Source of the DNA: Arthrobacter sp. 260
GTDB taxonomy: Bacteria; Actinomycetota; Actinomycetes; Actinomycetales; Micrococcaceae
Length of the DNA stretch: 64,000 nucleotides
Direction: 5' to 3'
NCBI RefSeq assembly: GCF_013116745.1
Contig: NZ_JABFOE010000004.1
Coordinates: 1-64,000, forward strand
Shown piece after piece: positions 50,686 through 59,543 of this stretch; positions within the stretch are counted from its first letter, which is position 1, and each line of letters starts with the position of its first letter. Under the pieces are notes generated by a model, which searched no databases, had not been told where the DNA came from, and was given only the letters and a program-made list of their open reading frames with translations. The position numbers were made by a program, and so were the translations under genes.

Positions 50686-52015
50686 CAATGGCCAGTTCGT
50701 CCCATTCGGTGGTGTACCGCGGGGAGGAGTAGCGGCGGCTCATCGTCCAGTCGGCCGGCGCGCTGATGCCGGCCCGTCCCAGTCCGATACTGGTGGCACC
50801 GTATCTGTCGGTCACCTGCCCCAGGAGGGCTCCGATGTTGCGCCGCTCATGCACCGAGACGAAGGCGTCGAACTGCGGCTGGTAGCCGGCGGGGGAGAGA
50901 TCGGTGAGCATCACGCCGGCCCGCGCGTACGGCGCGCCCTCAATAAACGGCCCGTCGAGGGCGCCGACGGCGGCGCGGGTCAGTACCAGCGGATCGGCTG
51001 TCGGAGCGGCCAACCGGAGCGCCACCGAGGGAAAGGAGGAGGCGGTGTGGTGGAACGGCGACGTCCCCGCGAACACCGTCATGCTCTTGGCCAGCTGGTT
51101 CGCCCGGGACAGACGGATGGCCGCTGACTGGGCATAGAGGCTCATCACCTGGTGCATGCCCTCCAGCGTGGTGACCGGCGTCGAGAAGGACCGCGAGAAG
51201 ATCATCTGCCGTTTGTCGGCGCGCTCCGTTTCCAACTCGATGCAGGGGATCCCACGCAACTCCAGGATGGTCCGCTGCATGAGAACCGAGAACTTCCGCC
51301 GCATCAGGACCGGATCCGCTGCGCGCAGGTCGGCGATGGTGAAGACCCCAATCGCGTTGAGCCGTTTCCCTAGCCTGCCCGCGATACCCCAGATGCCGGT
51401 CACCGGTACCCGGGACATGATGTGGTCGATATGGGCGTCGGGCATGAGGTCCAGGTTGCACACCCCAGCCATTGCGGGGTTCTGTTTCGCCACCCGGTTG
51501 GCGAACTTGGCGAGCGTTTTCGTGGGCGCTATTCCCACGCACACCGGGAGGCCCGTGTGCAGGGCCATCGCCGTCCGGATCGCTGTTCCCTGCTCCTGTA
51601 ACTCCCGCGGGGACCCCGACAGGCCGAGGAACGACTCATCGATTGAATACACCTCCTGCCACGCCGCAAAACGTCCCATCAGCTCCATCGCCCGGGCACT
51701 CAGGTCGCCGTATAGTTCGTAGTTGCTGGACCGTTGGATCAGCCCCCACCCGCGGGCCTGGGCTGCGATCTTGAACCAGGGCTCGCCGAGGGGGACGCCC
51801 AGTGCCTTCGCCTCGTTGGAGCGTGCCACCACGCAGCCGTCGTTGTTGGACAGGACGACGACGGGCACGCCCGCCAGCCGGGGGTCGAAGACCCGTTCGC
51901 AGCTGACGTAGAAGCTATTGACATCCACCAGCGCTATCCGGGAGGTTCCGGTTCGCCCCGCCGCCGCAGCCGAGGGGTGGTGACCGGGGTTGTCCCGCGG
52001 GGTACGGTCAGCCAT
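50672..52015 (-). CDS. umuC: SOS-type Y-family polymerase subunit (UmuC-like)
   Basis: 447 residues from the ATG at 52015; upstream codons in this frame (to 52060) overlap umuD. The catalytic palm starts [20 protein letters not shown], then [20 protein letters not shown], and SIDESFLGL carries the second acidic pair. The helix-hairpin-helix is [18 protein letters not shown]. It is the polymerase of lesion bypass when complexed with processed UmuD. It follows umuD by eight bases and is therefore under the same SOS box. The C-terminal 25 residues ([19 protein letters not shown]) are family typical. Confidence 0.88.
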   Translation of the reverse strand: MADRTPRDNPGHHPSAAAAGRTGTSRIALVDVNSFYVSCERVFDPRLAGVPVVVLSNNDGCVVARSNEAKALGVPLGEPWFKIAAQARGWGLIQRSSNYELYGDLSARAMELMGRFAAWQEVYSIDESFLGLSGSPRELQEQGTAIRTAMALHTGLPVCVGIAPTKTLAKFANRVAKQNPAMAGVCNLDLMPDAHIDHIMSRVPVTGIWGIAGRLGKRLNAIGVFTIADLRAADPVLMRRKFSVLMQRTILELRGIPCIELETERADKRQMIFSRSFSTPVTTLEGMHQVMSLYAQSAAIRLSRANQLAKSMTVFAGTSPFHHTASSFPSVALRLAAPTADPLVLTRAAVGALDGPFIEGAPYARAGVMLTDLSPAGYQPQFDAFVSVHERRNIGALLGQVTDRYGATSIGLGRAGISAPADWTMSRRYSSPRYTTEWDELAIVRAG

Positions 52016-52023
52016 GGTGGTGC

Positions 52024-52455
52024 CTAGACGTAGTGGAGGCAGCGGGTCACGACACCCCACACCGTCAGGTCAGAAAGTTCGGCCACCGTGATGTCGGGGT
52101 AGTCCCGGTTGTCGGCTTTGAGAATGACCCCGGCGGCCCCAAGGTGCAACCGCTTGATCGTCAGTTCACCGTCGAGGATCGCCACCACCACCGACCCGTG
52201 GAGGGGAGTGAGGGAGCGGTCGACAATCAGTTCGTCGCCGTCGTTGATGCCGGCGCCGGACATGCTGTCCCCAGAGACCCTCACAATGAACGTGCACGTG
52301 GTGTCCTTGATGAGGTGCTTGTTGAGGTCGATCCCGCCGTCGTAGTAGTCCTGAGCCGGTGACGGGAAGCCCGCCGGAACGGAGACCGGACTGACGTCGG
52401 TCAACTGCCCGGGCGGGGTTCCCTGCAAAGGGGCAATCTGGGCTACGACTGTCAC
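52024..52455 (-). CDS. umuD: UmuD-like SOS protein, self-processing S24 peptidase
   Basis: 143 residues. The serine-lysine dyad is Ser64 ([12 protein letters not shown]) and Lys101 ([11 protein letters not shown]), 37 residues apart as in Escherichia coli UmuD (60 and 97). A cleavable Ala28-Gly29 bond lies 35 residues before the Ser, also as expected; E. coli has Cys-Gly there. RecA-stimulated self-cleavage yields the active partner of UmuC. An SOS box lies 15 bases upstream of the GTG. The gene leads the two-gene umuDC operon. Confidence 0.9.
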   Translation of the reverse strand: MTVVAQIAPLQGTPPGQLTDVSPVSVPAGFPSPAQDYYDGGIDLNKHLIKDTTCTFIVRVSGDSMSGAGINDGDELIVDRSLTPLHGSVVVAILDGELTIKRLHLGAAGVILKADNRDYPDITVAELSDLTVWGVVTRCLHYV

Positions 52456-52469
52456 GGGATCCCTTTTAC

Positions 52470-52485
52470 TAGAACATATCTTCGA
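52470..52485 (-). promoter_or_regulatory. LexA-binding SOS box of umuDC
   Basis: TAGAACATATCTTCGA matches the actinobacterial SOS consensus TCGAACATATGTTCGA at 14 of 16 positions. It lies only 15 bases upstream of the umuD start, so LexA would block the promoter or transcript start directly. Confidence 0.82.
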
Positions 52486-52604
52486 ACTTAATCAGGGTAG
52501 CACTCGGTGGCCCCCCGGATGCTAGATTTCACGAGGACGCGGCAACGCTACGGGGGCGATTTGCCGGCCGGGCTGCCGCCTGTACATGAAGTAGGACACG
52601 AGTA

Positions 52605-53042
52605 ATGGACTGGATCTTGATCCCCGTGCTGGCCGTCGTCGCGGCTGGCTTTGGCTTCGCCGGTGGATGGGCGGCCCTGATGGTCGACCGCAAGCGGAGC
52701 ACCCCGCCGGCCCCACCGGCCCGTGAGGTCGAGCCTGCCGAAGCGCCGCGGGTGAGAGAAGCCGATTGGGCCGTGTATTGGCAGAAGGACAACATCTGGG
52801 TGCTGACCAACACCGGTTCCGCCAAGGCCACGGGGGTGGATGTGCAGTTCGAGCAGTTCGCTGTCGACTCATCGCACCTGCGGAGCACCATGCAGACCTC
52901 CGGGGAAGCCACCTTCAGTGGGTACCTTCGGGGCAAGAAGCCAGCAGTCCTGATTTCCTGGACCACCGAGGACGGCGAGCAGCGTGGGCCGTTCCGTCGG
53001 GCGATTCCCCTGCAGGGCAACCGCCGCTGGCAGGACTGGTGA
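52605..53042 (+). CDS. Membrane-anchored hypothetical protein
   Basis: 145 residues with one N-terminal helix (WILIPVLAVVAAGFGFAGGW) and a basic cap after it (VDRKR). A proline-rich linker (TPPAPPAREVEP) leads to a globular domain of about 90 residues, DWAVYWQKDNIWVLTNTGSA onward, rich in beta-strand patterns. The stretch ISWTTEDGEQRGPF near the end is polar. No family is recognised. It is divergent from umuDC and converges with a GNAT gene. Confidence 0.62.
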   Translation: MDWILIPVLAVVAAGFGFAGGWAALMVDRKRSTPPAPPAREVEPAEAPRVREADWAVYWQKDNIWVLTNTGSAKATGVDVQFEQFAVDSSHLRSTMQTSGEATFSGYLRGKKPAVLISWTTEDGEQRGPFRRAIPLQGNRRWQDW

Positions 53043-53060
53043 CCCCGGCCGTCGTCGGAC

Positions 53061-53627
53061 TCACACCGGGTCGAGTACCCGGCCAACAATCCAGGCGTGC
53101 TTGCCCACCTGACGGTGGCGGGTAAAGCCACAGTCCTCGAACAACTCGACGGTGGCGCTGAACAGGAAATGGCCGTGCGCGGTCCGGCCGGCCGTCACCT
53201 CGGGGATCGCCTCCACCAGGCCGCCTCCCCGCCGCGCGATCAGGTCCAGTGCCCCCTCGAGTGCCGCCCGGGCAATACCCTGCCCCCGGTGCTTCTTGTC
53301 GACGTAGAAGCAGGTGATCCGCCAGTCCGGGATCGGCGGCTCGTCCTTGAGATACTCCCGTTTGTGTTTGATCCGGGTGAGCTCACGGGGACTACCGAAC
53401 TGGCACCAGCCCTGCGCCTTGCCGTCGTCGTCGAATACCAGCGCAGCGTGCGCGCGGTCGGAGAACACCCGTTCCCGTTTGGCCTCACGGTGGTCGAGGC
53501 CCCGTTCGGCACCTTCCGGATGGAACCCAATGCACCAGCAGCCACCGAACACGCCGTTGTTGCGTTCCATCAGTTCAGCGAAGGCGTCCCAGGTCGATGG
53601 GTCGAGGGGGCGGACGGTGTGGGGCAT
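53061..53627 (-). CDS. GNAT-family N-acetyltransferase
   Basis: 188 residues. The strand RITCFYVDKKHRGQGIARAA includes the acetyl-CoA loop HRGQGIA, and ALEGALDLIARRGGGLVEAI is the following helix. The N-terminal region has NNGVFGGCWCIGFHPEG, seen in a group of unannotated GNAT proteins. The gene lies eight bases after the CYTH-CHAD gene on the same strand and is probably cotranscribed. Acceptor unknown. Confidence 0.8.
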   Translation of the reverse strand: MPHTVRPLDPSTWDAFAELMERNNGVFGGCWCIGFHPEGAERGLDHREAKRERVFSDRAHAALVFDDDGKAQGWCQFGSPRELTRIKHKREYLKDEPPIPDWRITCFYVDKKHRGQGIARAALEGALDLIARRGGGLVEAIPEVTAGRTAHGHFLFSATVELFEDCGFTRHRQVGKHAWIVGRVLDPV

Positions 53628-53634
53628 GGTCAGC

Positions 53635-55158
53635 TCACTTTGAGTTCAATTGCTTGATCATCTTTCGAAATCGGGCTTCAGCGGCTCGTTGGATTGAACT
53701 TTCAGCCTCGAAGAGGACACCGTAGGAGAACGAGTTCTCCCGGGCCCGATGCGCAGCCCGGCCTGATTTGAGAACATACTGCTGGAACAAGACGCTGTCG
53801 CGGTGGATGCCCAAGGTGTTCTGGATTTTCTCCGATGCCTTCATTGATTTACCCAACGTGCGGCCGAAACTGAATCCGGATGCCCCGGCGACCGCCCTGA
53901 TCGCGTATCGCAGCCGCTTTGACCTCTTCCGCACATCATGCAGCAACTCCAACTGCGCGTCCAGATCGGCTTCACGGTTGGCTCGGCGGGCTGATTTCAC
54001 CACACGCGTTTGCTGATCTTCGACCGCCCGTGGCAGCCGCGACCTGGCCTTGCCACCGTTGCTCTTGCCCTCGGCCAACGGGAGCCTGGAAGCGAAATCG
54101 TCGAGGGCGTCAAGCATTCTGAAGTACTCGGCCGAATTCAGCTCCCGGAGCACCCTGGCAAACGCTTTTTCATAGTCGGCGGCGGCAGTCCCCTCCAGTC
54201 GCCTGATGGCGTGCCTGGCGATGGTTCCCTGCGGCTGACGCGCGATGCCCTCACGAATGAGATCCTGCATTACCTCCGCGTCCCGGGCAGCGCCCAGATT
54301 CCTGCCCAACGACTGGAGCCGTCCTTCGAGGTCAGACGTCTGGTCCTTGTCCAGCAGGTGCCCGTAGGTCTTGAGCATGCTCCTCAAGGTCCTGGTGCGG
54401 ACCCGCAACTGATGAAGGGCGCCTTCCTGGTGCCGGCGCACCCGGAGGTCGCAGGTCTTCAGCTCCGCGGTCACCTCGCGGAAGGAAGCGGAAAGGACAT
54501 GACGAACTGACCCCGGTTTGCCGTCGAGTGGAGCCATCTCCGGTACGCCGCCCATCGCCCGGGCCAACTTCGGTTCACCGCTGGCCGGTGACGCGTTGGC
54601 GTTCAGGACGAGATGCTCTACGGCGTCGAGCAGTGCCGTTTGCTTCTTGGTCGAGAGCCGCTCAACGCCCACCGCTTCGGCTTCCCACTCCCGCCACGAG
54701 CGTTCGACACCGGTGGTCAGGTCCTGGGCATCCACGACGTCGTCGCTGAGCTCGATCAACACGTTGCCTGTCGGGTCGATCAGGTTCGTGATGGTGCAGG
54801 TGGTCGTGAGGCGGGCCACTGGTGTGAGGTTTTGATCTCGGACATGGACGCGCACCAGGTCGATCACCTCGGCAGGTGGGGCCTCGTCGGCGCCCGGAAG
54901 CGGCACCAGCACTTCGAGTCGGTGCTGCCCTGCGGGGAACTTGGTGTGCCAGCCTTCGTCCTTGCCGCCGCGGCGGCGCCGCAGGGTGATCCCGTGCCGC
55001 AGGAGCGCCCGGTCTTCGAGATCGTAGTAAACGGCTTCCAGCACCACCGTTCCCCCGTCCACCCCTATCACTCCGTCGAGACCGGAGAAGTCGGGTACCA
55101 CCTCCGCTGGGCCGACGTCGTACTTGCGTTCGATCTCGAGAGTTTCGGTGTGTGCCAT
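53635..55158 (-). CDS. CYTH and CHAD domain protein
   Basis: 507 residues with two domains. The CYTH (triphosphate tunnel) domain, about 1-190, opens with TLEIERKYDVGP, the ExExK metal/phosphate motif. The CHAD domain, about 220-505, is helical and rich in His and Arg, with LRVRTRTLRSMLKTYGHLL and LHDVRKRSKRLRYAIRAV. CYTH enzymes act on tripolyphosphate or related substrates, and CHAD domains bind polyphosphate. Together they suggest a polyphosphate-linked role. It is first in a probable operon with the GNAT gene; a YciO-type gene lies 55 bp further upstream. Confidence 0.87.
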   Translation of the reverse strand: MAHTETLEIERKYDVGPAEVVPDFSGLDGVIGVDGGTVVLEAVYYDLEDRALLRHGITLRRRRGGKDEGWHTKFPAGQHRLEVLVPLPGADEAPPAEVIDLVRVHVRDQNLTPVARLTTTCTITNLIDPTGNVLIELSDDVVDAQDLTTGVERSWREWEAEAVGVERLSTKKQTALLDAVEHLVLNANASPASGEPKLARAMGGVPEMAPLDGKPGSVRHVLSASFREVTAELKTCDLRVRRHQEGALHQLRVRTRTLRSMLKTYGHLLDKDQTSDLEGRLQSLGRNLGAARDAEVMQDLIREGIARQPQGTIARHAIRRLEGTAAADYEKAFARVLRELNSAEYFRMLDALDDFASRLPLAEGKSNGGKARSRLPRAVEDQQTRVVKSARRANREADLDAQLELLHDVRKRSKRLRYAIRAVAGASGFSFGRTLGKSMKASEKIQNTLGIHRDSVLFQQYVLKSGRAAHRARENSFSYGVLFEAESSIQRAAEARFRKMIKQLNSK

Positions 55159-55212
55159 GAGCCCATTATTGCGCGGCGCTCCAGAGGGCGACTACGCACC
55201 AGGCTTTCCCGG

Positions 55213-55833
55213 TTACTCGAAGCGGGAGGGGTCACCCATTCCGTGCCGGACTACCTCAGCAACACCGCTGGAGTAGTCAATGACGGTGGTCGGCTCGGCA
55301 CCGCAGTCCCCGGAATCGATAACGGCGTCCACCTGGTGGTCGAGTTCCTCCTTGATTTCCCAGCCCTGCGTCAGGGGTGTTTCCTGGTCGGGGAGCAGGA
55401 GGGTGCTCGACAGGAGCGGTTCGCCCAGCTCGGCGAGGAGTGCCTGAACCATCCGGTGATCAGGGATGCGAACCCCCACGGTCTTCTTCTTGGGGTGCAG
55501 CAGCCGGCGTGGCACTTCCTTGGTGGCGGGCAGGATGAAGGTGTAGCTTCCCGGTGTCACCGCCTTGATACTGCGGAACACGTCATTGTCGATGTGCACA
55601 AACTGGCCCAGCTGGGAAAAGTCCTTGCAGACCAGGGTGAAGTGGTGCTTGCTGTCGAGCTTCCGGATGGACCTGATGCGATCCAGCGCGTCCTTGTTTC
55701 CCAACTGGGCGCCCAGTGCATAACAGGAGTCGGTGGGGTACGCGATCAGCCCACCGGACCGGACGACGTCGACTATCTGGGCGATCGCTCGTGGCTGCGG
55801 GTCCTGCGGGTGCACATCGAAGAATTTGGCCAT
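55213..55833 (-). CDS. YciO/YrdC-family protein (threonylcarbamoyladenylate synthase-like)
   Basis: 206 residues of the Sua5/YciO/YrdC fold. The substrate pocket strand GGLIAYPTDSCYALGAQL and the KxR-type HHFTLVCKDFSQLGQFV are conserved. KKKTVGVRIPDHRMVQALLA is the second pocket region. TsaC/Sua5 make the threonylcarbamoyl adenylate for tRNA t6A, but the YciO branch, which this resembles in its early SIRKLDSKHHFTL segment, has an uncertain role. I therefore do not call it the essential TsaC. It is divergent from the subtilase gene across 234 bp. Confidence 0.82.
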   Translation of the reverse strand: MAKFFDVHPQDPQPRAIAQIVDVVRSGGLIAYPTDSCYALGAQLGNKDALDRIRSIRKLDSKHHFTLVCKDFSQLGQFVHIDNDVFRSIKAVTPGSYTFILPATKEVPRRLLHPKKKTVGVRIPDHRMVQALLAELGEPLLSSTLLLPDQETPLTQGWEIKEELDHQVDAVIDSGDCGAEPTTVIDYSSGVAEVVRHGMGDPSRFE

Positions 55834-56067
55834 GCCAAGAGCATACGTCGGGCTGCGGCCCCCGAGTCATACCTGGAGGTGCACTGGCGGGAGCAAACCT
55901 GCGGGGCGCGATAACACGGAAGTAACACGGCGGGCGCTACCTTGGCGGTGTTCCGGGGATAGTGCGTCAGGTCGTTTGCCTCGGGGCCTTGTCCGCGCCG
56001 ATTGATCCAGGGAAGCTTTTCTCCGAGAAGCCTTTATCCCCCAGAACCCCAGAGGTAGAGTGCCACA

Positions 56068-57279
56068 ATGATTGAATCTGAGTCCTCCGGCAGCCGCTCC
56101 CGCGGACAGGAACCGGAAACCACCGGTCGTTTCATCGTCGTCTTCGCCGATGCGGAACAGGATGCACCAGGTTTCCTGAGGTCCGCAGGGATGGCCAGCG
56201 TGGCCGACTCCCGCGAGTTCGGGTCCCGCGCAGCGACGCCCGACCAGACCGAGGGCGCTGACGCCACCGTCTTCTCCCGGCTGGGGGTGGCAGTGGTATC
56301 GGCGGACCCGCAGCAGGCACGGGCGCTGCGCTCCTCGTCCGACGAAGGCACGATCATCTCGGTGTCGCCCGAGCTGATCCACCACGTGCTGACCGAGTCA
56401 CCGGGGGAGCCTTCGACTCTGTTCCAGGACACTGACGAACTGACGTGGGGACTGCAGGCGGTCGCAGCCGACACCTCACCGTGGAGTGGGGCGGGCATCC
56501 GGGTGGCGGTCCTGGACACGGGGTTCGACTCCAGTCACCCCGATTTCGCCGGACGGCAGATCACCACCGAATCGTTTGTGCCAGGGGAAACGTCCCAGGA
56601 CGGCCACGGCCACGGAACCCACTGCATCGGCACGTCCTGTGGACCGCGCTCGCCGGAGGAGGGGCCAGCCTACGGGGTGGCGTTCGAAGCGGAAATCTTC
56701 GCCGGGAAGGTCCTCGGTGATTCGGGGTCCGGCAGCGACAGCGGGATCATCGCCGGCATTGACTGGGCGATGGCCAACGAATGCGCGGTCATCTCCATGT
56801 CACTCGGAGCCGACATTGCGCAGGTCCACCCGCCCTACACTGCAGTGGGGCAGCGGGCCCTGGATCAGGGGTCGCTGATCATTGCGGCCGCGGGAAACAA
56901 CGCCGACCGGCGGCAGAACGATTTTGGGTTCGTGGGTGCGCCAGCCAACAGTCCGTTCATTCTGGCGGTCGGAGCGCTCGATCAGCAGCTTGAGATGGCG
57001 TTCTTCTCCGCCCGCACGCTGCCGGTCCGCGGTGGGCAAGTGGACGTGGCGGGCCCCGGATTCCAGGTCTATTCGTCCTGGCTGATGCCAGACCGGTACC
57101 GGAGCATCAGCGGAACGTCGATGGCCACGCCCCACGCGGCCGGCATCGCCGCGCTCTGGGCACAGGCCACGGGCTACCGGGGTCGGGAACTGTGGTCGCT
57201 CCTGGCGCAGGAGAGCCAACGCCTCCTGCTGCCCTCGGTCGACGTCGGCTCCGGCCTCGTGTTGGCGCCGCAGGACTAG
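56068..57279 (+). CDS. Subtilisin-family (S8) serine peptidase
   Basis: 403 residues without a signal peptide or transmembrane helix. A propeptide-like region (about 20-110) reads GRFIVVFADAEQDAPGFLR and later RLGVAVVSADPQQARALRS. The catalytic domain follows: Asp150 in VAVLDTGFDSSHPDF, His182 in DGHGHGTHCIG, oxyanion Asn277 in AAAGNNAD, and Ser351 in SGTSMATPHAAG. A small stand-alone propeptide-like gene lies 21 bp downstream. Lack of a secretion signal is odd for a subtilase and suggests either internal use or a non-classical route. The GNAT/SARP neighbours give no clear substrate. Confidence 0.86.
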   Translation: MIESESSGSRSRGQEPETTGRFIVVFADAEQDAPGFLRSAGMASVADSREFGSRAATPDQTEGADATVFSRLGVAVVSADPQQARALRSSSDEGTIISVSPELIHHVLTESPGEPSTLFQDTDELTWGLQAVAADTSPWSGAGIRVAVLDTGFDSSHPDFAGRQITTESFVPGETSQDGHGHGTHCIGTSCGPRSPEEGPAYGVAFEAEIFAGKVLGDSGSGSDSGIIAGIDWAMANECAVISMSLGADIAQVHPPYTAVGQRALDQGSLIIAAAGNNADRRQNDFGFVGAPANSPFILAVGALDQQLEMAFFSARTLPVRGGQVDVAGPGFQVYSSWLMPDRYRSISGTSMATPHAAGIAALWAQATGYRGRELWSLLAQESQRLLLPSVDVGSGLVLAPQD

Positions 57280-57299
57280 CGACGGACGGTCCACGACAG

Positions 57300-57530
57300 A
57301 TGAACTTCACCGTCACGGTGCAGGACTCGCACCGTTCCGAAATCCAGGACGTCGCTGAACGGTTGCGGGCCCGCGGGCTGGAGGTCGATCGTGTCCTGGA
57401 AGCCGTCGGCATGATCACCGGTTCCGCACCCGAGGACCGCCAGGCGGAGCTTGAGGCAGTGGACGGAGTGTCGTCAGTGGACGGCGAGGTGCGGTTCCTG
57501 CTGCCTCCGCCGGACAGCGACATCCAGTAG
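57300..57530 (+). CDS. Small protein resembling subtilase propeptide / I9 inhibitor
   Basis: 76 residues from the ATG at 57300, just after the subtilase. It reads MNFTVTVQDSHRSEIQDVAE, then LEVDRVLEAVGMITGSAPED, and a last strand VSSVDGEVRFLLPPPDSDIQ. The strand-helix-strand-strand-helix-strand order with a short C-terminal tail fits the peptidase inhibitor I9 fold that acts as intramolecular chaperone and inhibitor in subtilases. In actinobacterial genomes such proteins are sometimes labelled ketohydroxyglutarate aldolase, which is not supported by size. A partner role for the subtilase is likely but inferred. Confidence 0.6.
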   Translation: MNFTVTVQDSHRSEIQDVAERLRARGLEVDRVLEAVGMITGSAPEDRQAELEAVDGVSSVDGEVRFLLPPPDSDIQ

Positions 57531-57540
57531 CTCCGGCGGA

Positions 57541-58581
57541 CTACTGGCCGTTCCCGTCGGCCGTCGAACCGGTCTTGCCGCCGACGTCGTCGAGCACGTT
57601 CTGCGCCTGGCGGTCCACCAACCCGGTGAACAGTTGCTGCGCTGCGCCGAACGTGATGGCCCAGGCGACTATCTGGGCCGGGTTGTCGAGGTCACTGAGA
57701 CCCGGGACAAAGCCGCCCCGCATCAGCTGCAGCCCCAGGACAGCGGTCAGCGCGCCGGCCGGCAGCTTCAGGATCGCGAGGGCCAGCGGCAGTCCGTAGG
57801 GAGTCGAGGTCCCCCGGACGTTCCTGAGCGACGCGGCACCCGAGACGGCCGCGGCGATCAGCCCGAACGCCTCAATGAAGAAAACGTCCCACGGACGGGG
57901 ACGGTCGCCGGTGGGGCAGGCGGACCCTCCGGACGGCTCGAAGCACAACCGCAGCTCCTCGGGGCGGAACCAGCCGGCGACGGCGAGCGCCACTGCCAGG
58001 ATCGTCAGCACCAGTGCGCCCATGAAGAGCACATTGCGGAAGCTGCGGACCCGTGAGAACTCCTCCCGGGACTCCAGACATGAGGCCCTGAACGCGGCCA
58101 CCAGTGTCATCCGTGCCGACTCGTCGAGCGGGGCTCCTGCTGCGGCTTCCACCACCTTCTCAACGGCGACCCGGTGCGGATCCAGCCGCGGCAGATGCCG
58201 CCGCACGTGGGCCTGGATGCCCGGCAGCTGCGACTGGACGTAGCTCAGCGGGGCCCTGAGCAACAGCGCCACCTGCGCGGCATCCAACTGGCTGAGGACC
58301 CGTTCCACCACCGCCCCGTTGAAGGAGGTCTGGATGGCGGGCGACCGTTCCGATGCCACGGCTGTGGCCGCGTTCAGATGCCACAGGATCGCGTGATCGA
58401 GGGCGGTCTTCGCGCTGGCCTGACCGGGGCTCAGCCCGACGGGCGGGTCCGTCAGGCTGATCCATTCGGCGAGGGTCCGCAGTTGGGCGGCCGTGGTGAT
58501 CGACTGTTCCCGCCAGGTGCGGTTGGTCGGCGGTCCCAGTGGGGGTGGCAACAGCGGCTGGGATGTGACGGGCTCAGACAT
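57541..58581 (-). CDS. Hypothetical multi-helix membrane protein
   Basis: 346 residues from the ATG at 58581; the open frame is longer but those residues overlap the regulator gene upstream. The first 195 residues are soluble and helical, with NRTWREQSITTAAQLRTLAE and HAILWHLNAATAVASERSPA. Four hydrophobic segments follow: VLFMGALVLTILAVALAVAG, FFIEAFGLIAAAVSGAASL, LPLALAILKLPAGALTAVLG and AQIVAWAITFGAAQQLFTGL. No family recognised. It follows the SARP-type regulator by eight bases in the same operon and converges with the subtilase-inhibitor pair. Confidence 0.65.
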   Translation of the reverse strand: MSEPVTSQPLLPPPLGPPTNRTWREQSITTAAQLRTLAEWISLTDPPVGLSPGQASAKTALDHAILWHLNAATAVASERSPAIQTSFNGAVVERVLSQLDAAQVALLLRAPLSYVQSQLPGIQAHVRRHLPRLDPHRVAVEKVVEAAAGAPLDESARMTLVAAFRASCLESREEFSRVRSFRNVLFMGALVLTILAVALAVAGWFRPEELRLCFEPSGGSACPTGDRPRPWDVFFIEAFGLIAAAVSGAASLRNVRGTSTPYGLPLALAILKLPAGALTAVLGLQLMRGGFVPGLSDLDNPAQIVAWAITFGAAQQLFTGLVDRQAQNVLDDVGGKTGSTADGNGQ

Positions 58582-58589
58582 GACACCCC

Positions 58590-59360
58590 CTAGTCGAACG
58601 AGGGGTGGAGGCTGACACCGTAGCCCGGTGCCGGGTCCCGCAGGGTCGGTTCCTGGGCCTGTTGCAACGGTCTGATCAGTTCGGTGATCCGCGCGGACGG
58701 GCGCACCCCGCACTCACGCTTCAGGGTGGCCAGGTAGGTGCGGTAGCTGCGCATCGCTGAACCGTTGTTCCCGGCGGCCAGATGGATGCGCAGCAGGGAG
58801 CGCTGGGCGCTTTCCAGCAGGGGATCGAGCGCCACCGCAGCGGTGGCGGCGTCCAGGGCTGCTGGCAGCTGTCCGCTGGCCAGGTACGTGTCCGCGAGGG
58901 TTTCCAGGGCGGCAAGGCGCTGCCGGAAGATCCGGTCCTGGTCGGGCAGCAGCCAGTCCTCGTCCCACCCCGGCAGCAGGTCGGCGCTCCGCAGCTCAGC
59001 CGCGAATCCCTGCGGGACGGTCGCCCCCGCGTCCACGAGGTCGATCTTGCCCAGCAGCTCGTCCACGTCGATGGTGATGCCGGGGGCGAGGGCCAGCGGG
59101 TCGCTGACCGGGTGCAGCAGCCCGGGGAGCTGGTGTGCAATGTTCCACAGGCAGGCCCGCAGGCTCCCCGAGGCCTGGGCATCGGTCCGGTTGGGCCACA
59201 GGAGGCCGGCAATGTAGCTTCGTCGTCGACCGCCGCGAAGCGCGAGTGCCGCGATCAGGCGCTGCTGCCGGAAGGCCACGGTGACTGGCTGGTGATCCCG
59301 TTCAAGGCACCAGTACCCCAACATCTTCAAGTTCCACTGGACCGGAGTGTTCGATGACAT
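58590..59360 (-). CDS. SARP-type transcriptional regulator with BTAD domain
   Basis: 256 residues. A winged-helix DNA-binding region (about 30-75) has FRQQRLIAALALRGGRRRSY and QASGSLRACLWNIAHQLPG. The BTAD (bacterial transcriptional activator) region of TPR-like helices follows, with FRQRLAALETLADTYLASGQ, AATAAVALDPLLESAQRSLL and YRTYLATLKRECGVRPSARI. This is the layout of AfsR/SARP activators, here short and without ATPase domain. It is cotranscribed with the membrane protein just downstream and may regulate the operon and the facing subtilase pair. The 183 bp before it hold the likely promoter. Confidence 0.8.
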   Translation of the reverse strand: MSSNTPVQWNLKMLGYWCLERDHQPVTVAFRQQRLIAALALRGGRRRSYIAGLLWPNRTDAQASGSLRACLWNIAHQLPGLLHPVSDPLALAPGITIDVDELLGKIDLVDAGATVPQGFAAELRSADLLPGWDEDWLLPDQDRIFRQRLAALETLADTYLASGQLPAALDAATAAVALDPLLESAQRSLLRIHLAAGNNGSAMRSYRTYLATLKRECGVRPSARITELIRPLQQAQEPTLRDPAPGYGVSLHPSFD

Positions 59361-59543
59361 GCCCCGTCCCCACTTCCTGCTTCATCGGGGAGAGGCGTCC
59401 CCTATCCGCTGAAACGGTTGACCGCTGTCAGTGCTAGCATCCTCAGACTTCAGAACCTTGTCAATGCTTCAGATGGGAGTTCACCCGTAGAGGATTACCC
59501 CCGTATTGGCCACGGATTCCGGGCGCCGAAGGACCGCAATAAA

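Noticed and set aside
57300-57530. Ketohydroxyglutarate aldolase
   Set aside because: Such labels occur for proteins of this size, but 76 residues cannot hold an aldolase barrel and no Schiff-base Lys motif is seen.
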